From an uncultured Clostridia bacterium (lineage in GTDB: Bacteria; Bacillota; Clostridia; Oscillospirales; Ruminococcaceae): a stretch of DNA of 64,000 bases. Position numbers and translations under genes: made by a program. The notes below the pieces were generated by a model. The model was not told the origin of the DNA and made no database searches. It saw only the letters and a list, made by a program, of their open reading frames with translations. Positions 20,030 through 30,314 of this stretch are shown piece after piece. The DNA lies in assembly GCA_947168885.1 (NCBI GenBank), contig CAMVNQ010000008.1, positions 1-64,000 of the forward strand, written 5' to 3'. Within the stretch, counting starts at the first letter, position 1. Every line of letters begins with the position of its first letter.

Positions 20030-22192
20030 ATGAAACTCAGACGATTGGGAGCAGGAGTCCTCGCTGCGGCATTATCCGCGACCTCTGTCGGCATATGCGC
20101 TTATGCGGAGGAAGATGCAGCTATGAAGCAGGCTCTTACTTATGTCAAGCAGCGACTTGATATTCCCGAGGAGCTTACCGAGTTCCAGCACCGCACATCT
20201 ACCGAGCAGAACAACACCCGATATACATTCTCATGGAACGACAAGAATGGAAGCAAGAGCATGAATGTTCAGATAACCGGACGTGTTATCAAGAATATAA
20301 ACATTTATAAGGACTGGGACGAGGACGACTATAAAACATCATTCGCGAAGCTTTCGGACGAGAAGCTCACTGAGATCGCGAAAAAGTACATAAAGGAGAT
20401 CAACCCGACTGTCTTTGACAAGATCGAAATAGACAACGAGATCAGCATTTCCCTCTATGGTCCCGAAGCGATACTCGCATTCAGCCGCGTCGAGAACGGA
20501 ATACCTGTAACAAATCAGACCGGTTATGTCTGCATAAACAAGAATACCGGCGAACTTCTGAGATACAACTTCAACTGGATAAACGGCGCGACATTCTCCG
20601 ACGCGAAGGGCGCAATCTCACTCAAAGACGCGCAGAAAGCATACAAAAAGCTTTTCCCTGTAGAGAAGGTATATACTCTCGAATACAACTGGGAGAAGGA
20701 TGAATACATACCCCACCTTATTTATCGCCAGACCGCTGCCGGCCAGATAAACGCGTTCACCGGCGAGCTTTCGACTTTTGAGGATTACAGAAGCTATGAC
20801 ATGGAAAATGGCGACGATGATGCTGCAATGGCAGAAGATGCCGCCTTAACCAACGATGCCAACCCCGGAATGGGCGCTAAGGAAATAACGTTCACCGAAG
20901 CGGAGATTGCGAAGCTTGAAGAAGAAAGTAAGCTGATAAGCGCAGAAAAGGAGCTGAAGGATCTGCAGAAGCTCGGAATATTCTATATCCCGAAGCAGAG
21001 CGAGGTAAGCTCACAGGACTGCCGCTATGACGAGAAGAGCAAGTCCTACATCAGAAACGTGTCGTTCAACGGTGAGACCGACAGATACGTCGATCTCAAC
21101 GGTGATATTATCATTCCGCTTGAAGACGTAAAGAGAAGCAGCGATACATACAGATTCTACGGTTACTTCTCGTACAACGCGGAGACCGGCGAGCTGCTCA
21201 GCTTCAACTGCTCGTCTCCCGATGTCGGCACAAATATGGATACCGCCAAGTACACCAAGAAGGCGGACGAGATCACGAAAAAGCTTCTCGGCGATAAGGC
21301 GGAGAAGTTCGGCAAGCTTGAAAACACATATTCGAACAAGTCCTACTCGAAGTACGACCCCGAAACCGGAAAAGCTATCGGTGAGCCGCGCATCACTTCT
21401 ATGGCGTTCAACGCGAACAGGGTCGAGAACGGTATCACCTGCGTTAATGAAAGCGTATATCTCCGCATCGGCAATATCGGCTATGTAACAGATTATAATG
21501 TTCACTTCAACGCAGACATAACATATCCGAAGCCCGAAAAGATAATCTCCGCGAACAGAGCTTACGCACAGTTCTTCAAGCAGGTCGAGCTCGGACTTAA
21601 ATACCGCTGCGCGTACAAGACCGACGAAAAGAAGGTCGTAAGTGCTCTCGTTTACGCGACCAACAAGAATCTTTATATAGACGCGTTCACCGGTAAGCTC
21701 ACGACTTCCTCCGGTTCTGAGATCTTCGTTGTAGAAGACTCCGGCGACTATACCGACCTCGAAAACAGCGAGTACAAGACCTATGCCGAGAAGCTTAAGA
21801 AGTACGGCATCACCCTCATGGATAAGCAGAACAGACTTAACGGTAATGACCCTATAACAGCCCTTGATTTCAGCAACGTTATGTCCTCTGCGGGTATAAA
21901 CATACGTGCCGACGAAAAGGACAGCAAGATCATAAACGAGGACACAATTGTGACCCGTCAGCTTGCGGCTTACCTTCTTGTTTACGGCAAGTACGGCAAC
22001 GGGATCGCAGAGATGACTTCGATATTCAAGTCGAAGTTCAGCGATGTCAAGGAAGGAAGCAAGTATGTAGGTTTCATCATGATAGCAGATGAGTCGGGAC
22101 TTCTCAAGGGGAACGGCAGCAAGTTCTCTCCCAAGGCAGAGATGACCAGAGGCGAGACACTCAAGCTCATCTACGACTATCTCTCCAAATAA
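20030..22192 (+). CDS. Secreted YcdB/PepSY-like repeat protein with C-terminal SLH-like region
   Basis: Signal peptide; repeats such as GIPVTNQTGYVCINKNTGELLRYNFNW; C-terminal FSDVKEGSKYVGFIMIADESGLLKGNGSKFSPKAEMTRGETLKLIYDYL. Confidence 0.8.
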   Translation: MKLRRLGAGVLAAALSATSVGICAYAEEDAAMKQALTYVKQRLDIPEELTEFQHRTSTEQNNTRYTFSWNDKNGSKSMNVQITGRVIKNINIYKDWDEDDYKTSFAKLSDEKLTEIAKKYIKEINPTVFDKIEIDNEISISLYGPEAILAFSRVENGIPVTNQTGYVCINKNTGELLRYNFNWINGATFSDAKGAISLKDAQKAYKKLFPVEKVYTLEYNWEKDEYIPHLIYRQTAAGQINAFTGELSTFEDYRSYDMENGDDDAAMAEDAALTNDANPGMGAKEITFTEAEIAKLEEESKLISAEKELKDLQKLGIFYIPKQSEVSSQDCRYDEKSKSYIRNVSFNGETDRYVDLNGDIIIPLEDVKRSSDTYRFYGYFSYNAETGELLSFNCSSPDVGTNMDTAKYTKKADEITKKLLGDKAEKFGKLENTYSNKSYSKYDPETGKAIGEPRITSMAFNANRVENGITCVNESVYLRIGNIGYVTDYNVHFNADITYPKPEKIISANRAYAQFFKQVELGLKYRCAYKTDEKKVVSALVYATNKNLYIDAFTGKLTTSSGSEIFVVEDSGDYTDLENSEYKTYAEKLKKYGITLMDKQNRLNGNDPITALDFSNVMSSAGINIRADEKDSKIINEDTIVTRQLAAYLLVYGKYGNGIAEMTSIFKSKFSDVKEGSKYVGFIMIADESGLLKGNGSKFSPKAEMTRGETLKLIYDYLSK

Positions 22193-22228
22193 GCCACACC
22201 TCTCATAAAATATCTCTATCTCAACCGG

Positions 22229-22266
22229 CAGCAGCGCGGGAGCTCGTCTCCTGCGCTGCTGTCTTT
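22229..22266 (+). terminator. Putative terminator
   Basis: CAGCAGCGC...GCGCTGCTG followed by TCTTT downstream of the 20030 CDS. Confidence 0.6.
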
Positions 22267-22571
22267 ATGCCGCCGCTCTGGAATACGAAGAAAACCGGAA
22301 AAGCTCCGTGCACGCATTACTGTGTACTCGGAGCTTTCCCGGTTTGGATATATTTCAGAGGTTTCGGCAAATTTATCATGGAAATATCCACTAAAAGTAT
22401 AATATCATAAACAATAGCAAATGTAAATAGCAAATTAAATAAAATTTTTGTAAAGCCATGCAAATTCGTTCATATTTGAATTTAGTATGAAAATTATTGC
22501 AGGATCGGTATATTCCGGACAATTCCCGAATAAAATCAAGTAAAAGATGTTTTACGAAAGGATATATCGTT

Positions 22572-23750
22572 ATGGTAATATACACTATGACAAAAAAGCA
22601 GATACTTCGTATTACCGCGCTCGTTCTCACTGCTGTCATCGCAGTACTCATCATCATATTTGCGGTGACAGGCTCGGTGACTGCTTCCGCCCAATCCGGG
22701 AAAATGCCGGTTTGCAGTGTCGGACGCGGTGACAACAAGATAGCTCTGACTTTCAACTGTGCCTGGGACGCTTCCGATATAGAAGCACTTCTTGATACGC
22801 TCGGGAAGAATGATGCAAAAGCCACATTCTTTGTAACCGGAGAGTTCTGTGATACCCATCCCGAAGCTGTCCGCAGAATGAGTGAGGGCGGTCACTCGGT
22901 ACAGAGCTGCACAGATAAGAACATACATATCAAGGGAATTAACATAAACGACCTTATAGCCGATACTAAAGCCGTTTCGCAGAAGATAAGGACTCTGACG
23001 GGCAAGGAGCCGAAGTTCTGCCGCGCTCCGTTCGGCGACTTTGATGACAAGGCTCTGACCACGCTTGAAGGCATGGGGCTAATTCCCGTTCAGTGGTCCG
23101 TTGACAGCAAAGATCTTGATGACCCCGACGCGCTTTCGGTAAAGAAACGCGTTCTCGATAACACCGCGTCGGGGTCGATCCTCCTGTTCCATAATGAAAG
23201 CTCCGTTAACGGCGAGGCGCTCTCGCAGATCATAACCGGGCTGAAGCAGAAAGGCTTTGAGCCGGTTTGCGCCGAGGAAATCCTTTTTGCCGATAACTAC
23301 ATTATCGACGAGAACGGTGTTCAGCAGTACCGTCCAGCTGTTTCAGCCTCTCTGCCTATAATTTACGCTGAGAACAATGACGCTCTCGACGCGGCTTTCG
23401 AGAAGCTGCGCGAAAACCTCACCCTGCAGGAGATATACGACCTGTCCTCTGTTGGCAGGGTAGGCATGGTCGATAAGATCAAAGACTTTCTGAACGCACG
23501 CGAGGAATACGCTGTCCGCGAAGCTACTTACGAGGAGCTTATGGACTGCTATCTTGTGCTCGTATATGCTGCGGAGCATTACGGCTGCGGAGGAACGTAC
23601 ACCGAGCCGATGTATGAGGAGATACCGCAGATAACTCCGCCTGAGGATGACGAGGACATTCCCGTTATACCGGAAGAATACACCGACGAGCCGGACATTG
23701 GCAAAGACGGACAGACCGAAGACAAGGACGGCGCGGAAACAGTCAAATAA
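22572..23750 (+). CDS. Polysaccharide deacetylase (NodB-like), membrane-anchored
   Basis: KIALTFNCAWDASDIEALLDTLGKNDAKATFFVTGEFCDTHPEAVRRMSEGGHSVQS...FCRAPFGDFDDKALTTLEGMGLIPVQWSVDS. Confidence 0.9.
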   Translation: MVIYTMTKKQILRITALVLTAVIAVLIIIFAVTGSVTASAQSGKMPVCSVGRGDNKIALTFNCAWDASDIEALLDTLGKNDAKATFFVTGEFCDTHPEAVRRMSEGGHSVQSCTDKNIHIKGININDLIADTKAVSQKIRTLTGKEPKFCRAPFGDFDDKALTTLEGMGLIPVQWSVDSKDLDDPDALSVKKRVLDNTASGSILLFHNESSVNGEALSQIITGLKQKGFEPVCAEEILFADNYIIDENGVQQYRPAVSASLPIIYAENNDALDAAFEKLRENLTLQEIYDLSSVGRVGMVDKIKDFLNAREEYAVREATYEELMDCYLVLVYAAEHYGCGGTYTEPMYEEIPQITPPEDDEDIPVIPEEYTDEPDIGKDGQTEDKDGAETVK

Positions 23751-23753
23751 ACA

Positions 23754-23779
23754 AAAGCTCCCGGATTTCCGGGAGCTTT
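23754..23779. terminator. Bidirectional hairpin terminator between convergent genes
   Basis: AAAGCTCCCGG-attt-CCGGGAGCTTT. Confidence 0.75.
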
Positions 23780-23806
23780 ACTGTTCTTTTCAAAGAGAAG
23801 GAGCTG

Positions 23807-24541
23807 TCATTCAGCATCTTCCCAGTTGTGCCATACGTTCTGGACGTCGTCGTTGTCGTCGAGAGCATCGAGGAGAAGTCCCATCTTCTTGATGTGATCT
23901 TCGTCGGTGAGTGTCGTGTATGTTGACGGTATTTTCGCGGGTTCTGCGGAAAGTACCTTGTAGCCCTTTGCTTCGAGAGCCTTGCCGACTTCGGTTACAT
24001 TATTCGGGTCGGTGGTTATCTCAACGCAGCCGTCCTCGAATGTGAAGTCGTCGCCGCCTGCTTCGAGAATGTCTTCCATAGCCTTGTCCTCGTCAATGTC
24101 CTCGTCCTCGTTATCGAGAACAACGATGCCCTTTGTCGAGAAAAGGAACGATACACAGCCGGATGTGCCGAGGTTGCCGCCGAACTTATCAAAGTAATGA
24201 CGCACTTCACCGGCAGTACGGTTGCGGTTGTCGGTAAGGCACTCAACGATGACTGCAACGCCGTTGGGACCGTATCCTTCGTAAACGCACTCTTCATAGT
24301 TCGTCTTTTCTCCGTCGCCGCTTGCCTTCTTTATAAGACGGTCGATGTTGTCGTTCGGGATATTGTTTGATTTAGCTTTCTGAACGAGCTGTGCGAGCTT
24401 TGAGTTGCTGTTCGGGTCACCGCCGCCTTCACGCACAGCTACGATGATCTCACGGCTTATCTTGGTGAAGACCTTAGCTCTTGCGCCGTCCTTTTCACCT
24501 TTTTTTCTCTTGATAGTGCTCCATTTGGAATGTCCTGACAT
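23807..24541 (-). CDS. yebC: YebC/PmpR family protein
   Basis: MSGHSKWSTIKRKKGEKDGARAKVFTKISREIIVAVREGGGDPNSNSKLAQLVQKAKSNNIPNDNIDRLIKK. Confidence 0.97.
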   Translation of the reverse strand: MSGHSKWSTIKRKKGEKDGARAKVFTKISREIIVAVREGGGDPNSNSKLAQLVQKAKSNNIPNDNIDRLIKKASGDGEKTNYEECVYEGYGPNGVAVIVECLTDNRNRTAGEVRHYFDKFGGNLGTSGCVSFLFSTKGIVVLDNEDEDIDEDKAMEDILEAGGDDFTFEDGCVEITTDPNNVTEVGKALEAKGYKVLSAEPAKIPSTYTTLTDEDHIKKMGLLLDALDDNDDVQNVWHNWEDAE

Positions 24542-24561
24542 AGTTTTTCTCCTCCGTTTTG

Positions 24562-26478
24562 TTATGCAGTCTCTTTTGTATCGTTTTCTTTCGTATCATC
24601 GGCAGGTGCGTCCGCTGCGGCATCCGGATTTTCGGTGCCGTCTTCTGCGCTGCCTTCTTCACCGTTTTCTTCGCCGCCCTCGGCATCACCGGCATCGGCA
24701 TCACCGGCATCGGTCTGCGCCTCCGGTTCGGTTTTCGGACGAAGGCTTGGCGGGTTCTCTTTATATTCGATTATGGTATCGAAATTCTTCCAGAACAGAT
24801 AATATCCGTCAAGGAAGTGCTGAATATCATCGATCCTTATGCGGAAGTTATCCTCGCGTATTGCCATGCTGTTAACGACAGTCGAAGGATCCTTGAAGTA
24901 CATTGCGCACTCGGGGAACATAAAGAAGTTGAAACCGAACTCCGCACGGCGTATAGATGCCTTTACCGCCTGGACATCATCGAACGTTTCGAGATATTTG
25001 CACTCAACGCCGTCATCTATCATGCGCTGATACATCTCAAGAGAAGCATTCAGAGTTTCTGCCGCTACGTTCGAGCTGCCCTTTGAAGCGTAAGCGTTGA
25101 CGCTGAAATTATCTGCGTCTATGTTTTTGAGGCCGAACTCGTAATACCGCTCATAAGGCAGATATTTTGTTATCTCGTTGAACACATAGGACATCCAATG
25201 GCTGTGCAGTGACGCATAATCTTTCTTCACGAAGTAGTCACAAGCCTTGCTTGCGGCGGTAAGATACTTCTTGTCGCCGAGTATGCCGTAGGCTTTGAGT
25301 ATTCCGTAAGCCGCTTCACCGTCGTAGTAGATTATTATGTATTCTTCCGCGGTCTTGTATGTCTTCTTGTCAAGCGTGTGGATGTAGCTTCCGTCCTTCT
25401 TCTGCATCTTTATGATGCCGTTTGCGAGCTGACGGATAAGCGCATTATGTTTGGTGGAGCCGAACACTTCTGCATAAGTCGTAAGCGCAAGCAGCGCGAG
25501 ACCGTTGCCGCCGACATTAAGTCTGGAGCCGTCCGCCACATAAGCAGTCTGGCTGTTCTGATTATGTATGTTCTTTTTCAGATATTCTATCGCAGAGTCG
25601 ATAACAGGGACGAGACCTTCGTCGCGGCACATATCGTACTGCATGATAAGGCTCCATATCGTTCCGGCATGACGTAGTATATTATACCCCTCAAGCTCCT
25701 GATTGTCAATAGGGTAATAGCCGTAGATGAATTTTCCTTTCTTGTCGATGATACCGCTTAAGTATTCCGATGTTTTGCGTGCGAGCTCCTCGATAGTCCT
25801 GCGGTCAACGGTTATCTTTCTGCGCCCGTTGTTATGGCTTCCGTTCGCAAGCTTATGTACGTATGCTCTGTTCTCGGCAAAATACCCCTGTGTCGTGAAA
25901 AGACGGAGTGTGTCCGGTATCGAAGCGAGCTTCTTTTTTCCCATAGCCTTGAGCTCATCGTTGACCTTTTTGAGGTCGAACTCACCGGTCTCATAGTTCA
26001 GAAGGCCGCTGCTGTTTATCTGCGCTTCGAGAAGTGCGGTGCCATAGTATGAAGTGAATGCCACGCCTTTTCTCATGTTGCTGTTGCGGAGCTGCATATT
26101 ATCATCGACGAAATCGAGATACGATTTTTCCTCGTCTGAGACAACGACATCAAGCTTGAACCACTTCGGGAACATCCCCGATTTCTTAGCTTTCTCGAAA
26201 GCTTCCGTGAGTGCTTTGCTCAGGTCGGGAGACTGGGAAAGAAAGACTTTTGCTTTCTTTTTGCCGTCTGAAACGGAGATGAACACGACCGAGCGTCCGA
26301 AGTCCTTTATGGCCTTCATGGTCTCTTCATCATTTTTCAGAGCGCGCACCGTGAGATTGTACTTTGCGGTGTACTCTCTGTTGGAGACATTTGAAGCCTC
26401 CGCCGGGAGCGAGAATACGGCTCCCGCTGCGATAACAGCAGTCAGAAAGACCGAAACAAGTTTTTTGATGACAGACAT
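24562..26478 (-). CDS. Secreted protein of unknown function, possible alpha/alpha-toroid fold, acidic C-terminal tail
   Basis: Signal peptide MSVIKKLVSVFLTAVIAAGAVFSLPAEA; toroid-like helices (GLALLALTTYAEVFG..., EAAYGILKAYGILGDKKYLTAASKACDYF); tail DAGDADAGDAEGGEENGEEGSAEDGT. Confidence 0.7.
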   Translation of the reverse strand: MSVIKKLVSVFLTAVIAAGAVFSLPAEASNVSNREYTAKYNLTVRALKNDEETMKAIKDFGRSVVFISVSDGKKKAKVFLSQSPDLSKALTEAFEKAKKSGMFPKWFKLDVVVSDEEKSYLDFVDDNMQLRNSNMRKGVAFTSYYGTALLEAQINSSGLLNYETGEFDLKKVNDELKAMGKKKLASIPDTLRLFTTQGYFAENRAYVHKLANGSHNNGRRKITVDRRTIEELARKTSEYLSGIIDKKGKFIYGYYPIDNQELEGYNILRHAGTIWSLIMQYDMCRDEGLVPVIDSAIEYLKKNIHNQNSQTAYVADGSRLNVGGNGLALLALTTYAEVFGSTKHNALIRQLANGIIKMQKKDGSYIHTLDKKTYKTAEEYIIIYYDGEAAYGILKAYGILGDKKYLTAASKACDYFVKKDYASLHSHWMSYVFNEITKYLPYERYYEFGLKNIDADNFSVNAYASKGSSNVAAETLNASLEMYQRMIDDGVECKYLETFDDVQAVKASIRRAEFGFNFFMFPECAMYFKDPSTVVNSMAIREDNFRIRIDDIQHFLDGYYLFWKNFDTIIEYKENPPSLRPKTEPEAQTDAGDADAGDAEGGEENGEEGSAEDGTENPDAAADAPADDTKENDTKETA

Positions 26479-26481
26479 AAC

Positions 26482-26877
26482 TTATCCTTTCGATTGGGTG
26501 AGAATTATATTGAACAGCTCCTCTATACGCTTGTCCGCACCCGTGAGAGACAGGTAACCGAAAAGTGCTTCGACAGCCGTTGCTTTATGGTATTCGGCGG
26601 AATTGCTCGACTTGGGCGCGTTCAGCCCTGTAGCGTTTCTGCCGCGGCGGAGTATCTCCGCTTCGTCCTCGTCGAGAACGGAGGTGAGTATCTCGAAAGC
26701 TGCCGCCTGAAACGACGCTCTCGCCATTTTCACCGACATATTATGGAGCTCGCCGGACGGTCTGTCGCCGAGCTCGGTGATGTGCCTGCGGACATAAAGC
26801 TCGTACACGCTGTCGCCGTAGAATGCGAGAGTGGTCGGGCTGAGCCGCTTGGCATCGGGTCTTGATAAAATCTTCAT
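26482..26877 (-). CDS. mrnC: Mini-ribonuclease III
   Basis: LSPTTLAFYGDSVYELYVRRHI...RRGRNATGLNAPKSSNSAEYHKATAVEALFGYLSLTG. Confidence 0.93.
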   Translation of the reverse strand: MKILSRPDAKRLSPTTLAFYGDSVYELYVRRHITELGDRPSGELHNMSVKMARASFQAAAFEILTSVLDEDEAEILRRGRNATGLNAPKSSNSAEYHKATAVEALFGYLSLTGADKRIEELFNIILTQSKG

Positions 26878-27182
26878 ATTGCCTTCTAGTGTATGTTTTT
26901 GCGGGTTTAAGCGTCGCCCTGACCTCGTCGATGTCTTCGCTGTTTAAACCAGATGCTTGATTCTGACTTACGGTTTTGTACAGTAGCAACAAAGCCGAAG
27001 AATATATGCAACGCAGAGATGTGCGGATAGGGCAGCCGCCGTTGCAGAGATCCTAAGTCTGTACAAACTGCTGGCGGCTATTGGGTGCAGCGTCACGCTG
27101 CCGCTGGACCCATGCCGTTCCGCGGAGATTCGATACTATCTTACAAAATGGTAAGAAACTGATATGCCAGAGACTTGTGGGT

Positions 27183-28460
27183 TTAATTAACAAAGCTGAA
27201 CTCAAAGTCGAAGATAGAGACAGTATCTTCCTCTTCTATGCCTGCTTCAAGCAGAGCGTCGATGATACCGCTGTAACGCAGCACACGCTGGAAATACTGC
27301 AGGCTTTCATAGTCGTCCATGTTGACGGTAGAAAGTATCGGCGCAAGCCAATCGGCTTCTACTGAGTAGAAGTGCGCGTCCTCTTTCTTTATCGTGAATG
27401 CGTGTTTTTCCTTTGCCTGCTGTTCAAGCTCTTCTATCGTGAGCGGCTTTGCTTCATAGCGCACTATCGGCGGTAGCTTTTCAAGTTCACCCGCTATTGC
27501 CGCGACAAGCTCCTTCGTGCCCTGTGCAGAAGCTGCAGAGATAACAAAGAACGGAAGTCCCTTGTCCGCGATGAATTTGCGGAATTCCTCGATCTGTTCG
27601 GGCGTTGCTATATCCGACTTGTTCGCCGCAACGATCTGCGGACGCTCTGAAAGTTCGGCAGAGAAGCTGGCGAGTTCATGGTTTATCTTCTCGAAGTCGT
27701 CCTTCGGGTCACGGCCTTCGCTTCCCGAAACATCGACAACGTGCACGATAAGTCGGCAGCGTTCGACGTGTCGCAGAAATGCGTGTCCGAGACCGACGCC
27801 TTCGCTCGCGCCCTCGATGAGTCCGGGTATATCTGCCATAACGAACGATTTTTCGTCGTACTTTACAACGCCGAGCACGGGTGTTATCGTTGTGAAGTGA
27901 TAGTTCGCGATCTCCGGTTTTGCAGCGCTTACAACGCTTATAAGGCTTGATTTTCCGACGTTCGGAAATCCCACGAGTCCGACGTCCGCGAGTAACTTAA
28001 GTTCAAGCGTAACGTCGAACTTCTCGCCCGGATAGCCCGGTTTTGCGAAGCGCGGTATCTGGCGCGTCGGGGTCGCGAAGTTCATATTGCCCTTGCCGCC
28101 TTTTCCGCCGCGCGCGACTATCACAGGCTCGTTGTCGGAAACGTCCGCGAGTATGCGTCCCGTTTCGGTGTCTTTGACTACCGTGCCGCGGGGCACTTTT
28201 ATAACGGTGTCGGGAGCGGACTTGCCGGAGCTGCGTCTGCTTCCTCCGGGAGCACCGTTCTGTGCCGTGTATTTTTTCTTGTATCTGAAATCTATCAGCG
28301 TTGATAAACTGTCGTCGGCCTGAAACACGATGTCTCCGCCCTTACCGCCGTTTCCGCCGTCGGGGCCTCCCGCCGCGACGTACTTTTCGCGGTGGAACGA
28401 GACAGCGCCGTTTCCGCCGTCACCAGCTTTTATTGAAATCTTAACTATATCAACAAACAT
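27183..28460 (-). CDS. obg: GTPase Obg/CgtA
   Basis: MFVDIVKISIKAGDGGNGAVSFHREKYVAAGGPDGGNGGKGGDIVF; GFPNVGKSSLISVVSAAKPEIANYHFTT; C-terminal OCT domain. Confidence 0.98.
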   Translation of the reverse strand: MFVDIVKISIKAGDGGNGAVSFHREKYVAAGGPDGGNGGKGGDIVFQADDSLSTLIDFRYKKKYTAQNGAPGGSRRSSGKSAPDTVIKVPRGTVVKDTETGRILADVSDNEPVIVARGGKGGKGNMNFATPTRQIPRFAKPGYPGEKFDVTLELKLLADVGLVGFPNVGKSSLISVVSAAKPEIANYHFTTITPVLGVVKYDEKSFVMADIPGLIEGASEGVGLGHAFLRHVERCRLIVHVVDVSGSEGRDPKDDFEKINHELASFSAELSERPQIVAANKSDIATPEQIEEFRKFIADKGLPFFVISAASAQGTKELVAAIAGELEKLPPIVRYEAKPLTIEELEQQAKEKHAFTIKKEDAHFYSVEADWLAPILSTVNMDDYESLQYFQRVLRYSGIIDALLEAGIEEEDTVSIFDFEFSFVN

Positions 28461-28468
28461 ATATCCTC

Positions 28469-29176
28469 TTATCTGAAAAAGCCCGGTCTTTGTTCTCTCG
28501 AAGCGTCCTTGTTTATAAGCACAGCCTCATCCTCGTGCGCAAGACCGATACGCTCGCGGATTATATTGAACGGTGTTTCGGCGATCCCGTTCGCTTTTGA
28601 CATGGGCGTATGTATGCATCTGAACGTGAACTCGCCCATTTTGGTCTGTATCGTTACGTCAAGACATTTCGGAGCGAACAGAAACCGCCACTCTTCGCTG
28701 TATATCCCGATGATGTAGTCGTACTCGATAGTGAGCGTCTGACCGATCTTTTCGGGGTAAATAACGGTGAACTTCGTTTCATCGGCCTTGAACTTATACG
28801 TCTGCCCGGCGCGCATTGTCGTGATTATGATCAGAAACGCGATCACAGCGATAAGAAGCAGGAATATGCCGAAAGAGATACTCACAACGGCAAGACCGAA
28901 TCCTGCAAGCCCACCGCCTGCCGCAGCATCGCCGGTAAGTCCCTGCCCCGAGATAAAGCCGGTTATAAGCGATGTGAGCTGCGCCGAAGCCATACCGGGG
29001 ACATCCTTCATACGCACAACAACATATACGACGCTTATAACGGTAAGTGCAAAGACGACACCTATCGTGATGAGTCCGGCGAGGATCAGCGTTCTGGTAT
29101 TTTTGTATGCACACTTGAACGCGCCGCCTGTGCTGAAGCCGAAGCGATCCTGTATTTTATCGAATGATGTGTACAT
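28469..29176 (-). CDS. Uncharacterised two-TM membrane protein
   Basis: Hydrophobic segments LILAGLITIGVVFALTVISVVYVVV and FGIFLLLIAVIAFLIIITTM. Confidence 0.8.
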   Translation of the reverse strand: MYTSFDKIQDRFGFSTGGAFKCAYKNTRTLILAGLITIGVVFALTVISVVYVVVRMKDVPGMASAQLTSLITGFISGQGLTGDAAAGGGLAGFGLAVVSISFGIFLLLIAVIAFLIIITTMRAGQTYKFKADETKFTVIYPEKIGQTLTIEYDYIIGIYSEEWRFLFAPKCLDVTIQTKMGEFTFRCIHTPMSKANGIAETPFNIIRERIGLAHEDEAVLINKDASREQRPGFFR

Positions 29177-29238
29177 ATCCCCACTCCCTTATACAAAAGA
29201 AGGACGGAATTTCTCCCGTCCTGTCTTAACTGTTACGC

Positions 29239-29520
29239 TCATTCAGCGGGGTAAACACTTACCTGCTTGCGATCCTTGCCGAGACGCTCATATCTTACCT
29301 GACCGTCGATCTTGGCAAATAATGTATCATCGGAGCCTCTGCCGACATTCTTGCCGGGGTGGATGTGAGTTCCTCTCTGTCTGTAGAGGATATTGCCGGC
29401 GAGAACATACTGTCCGTCAGCTCTCTTTGCGCCGAGGCGCTGAGCGTTGGAGTCTCTGCCGTTCTTAGTGGAGCCCATACCTTTTTTATGAGCGAAGTAC
29501 TGCATACTGATTATTAACAT
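29239..29520 (-). CDS. rpmA: 50S ribosomal protein L27 with N-terminal extension
   Basis: [56 protein letters not shown]. Confidence 0.98.
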   Translation of the reverse strand: MLIISMQYFAHKKGMGSTKNGRDSNAQRLGAKRADGQYVLAGNILYRQRGTHIHPGKNVGRGSDDTLFAKIDGQVRYERLGKDRKQVSVYPAE

Positions 29521-29536
29521 ATCGATCTTCCTTTCG

Positions 29537-29875
29537 TCATTTACGGGGTCGCATCTCCCGTATGCTTACGTTTATCTTGCCTTTGCTGTCTTTAGCCAAC
29601 AGGTACATATGATTGTGGAATGACGCTATGACCTGTTTTGCGGCGATAGCCATTGCAGAATCGGGATCTTTAAGGACGAGCATTATCTTGTTGCCCTGGT
29701 CTTTAACATCTGCTTTGCAGAAGAGATAGTCCGTAATGGTATTCGCGGTGAGCATAACGGCAGAAGAAACTGCCGCACAAACTATGTCGCGGCCGAAAAC
29801 GCCCGCATCCGCGTGTCCCGAAACGGAGAACCCGACGAGACCTCCGCCGTAGCTTAAAAACTCTGCGTCTATCAT
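29537..29875 (-). CDS. prp: Ribosomal-processing cysteine protease Prp
   Basis: [31 protein letters not shown] (His/Cys motif); located between rplU and rpmA. Confidence 0.93.
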   Translation of the reverse strand: MIDAEFLSYGGGLVGFSVSGHADAGVFGRDIVCAAVSSAVMLTANTITDYLFCKADVKDQGNKIMLVLKDPDSAMAIAAKQVIASFHNHMYLLAKDSKGKINVSIREMRPRK

Positions 29876-29880
29876 TGTGT

Positions 29881-30189
29881 TTACGCGTTGATAGCTTCGA
29901 TCTTTACCTTGCTGTACGGCTGTCTGTGACCCTTAGCCACTTTTTCGCCTTTCTTGGGCTTATAGGTGAATACTCTTACCTTCTTGCCCTTACCGTTCTT
30001 GATGAGTGTTGCCTTTACGGAAGCACCTGATACATAAGGAGCACCTGCGGTGATACCGCTGTCGCTGCCGATGAGGAGGACCTTATCGAATGTAACGTCG
30101 CCTTCTTCAACTCCGAGCTTCTCTACGAAGATCTCGTCGCCCTCTTTTACCTGATACTGCTTTCCGCCTGTTTCAATAATTGCGTACAT
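29881..30189 (-). CDS. rplU: 50S ribosomal protein L21
   Basis: [31 protein letters not shown]...[24 protein letters not shown]. Confidence 0.97.
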   Translation of the reverse strand: MYAIIETGGKQYQVKEGDEIFVEKLGVEEGDVTFDKVLLIGSDSGITAGAPYVSGASVKATLIKNGKGKKVRVFTYKPKKGEKVAKGHRQPYSKVKIEAINA

Positions 30190-30300
30190 TTTAATACCTC
30201 GTTTCACGATCTCGCTGCAGCCGGCGCCGTCACCCTATGTGACAGACTTAAAAAGAGCCACCTGCAAGCGGCTTAATTATTTTACCATACCGGGCCCCTT
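30190..30300 (-). ncRNA. Candidate L21 (rplU) leader / structured 5' UTR
   Basis: Intergenic leader before rplU with short inverted repeats (agcc...ggct, tgtcac...gtgac on the minus strand); position fits Firmicutes L21 leaders; not scored with a covariance model. Confidence 0.4.
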
Positions 30301-30314
30301 TTGTCAATAGTTTT

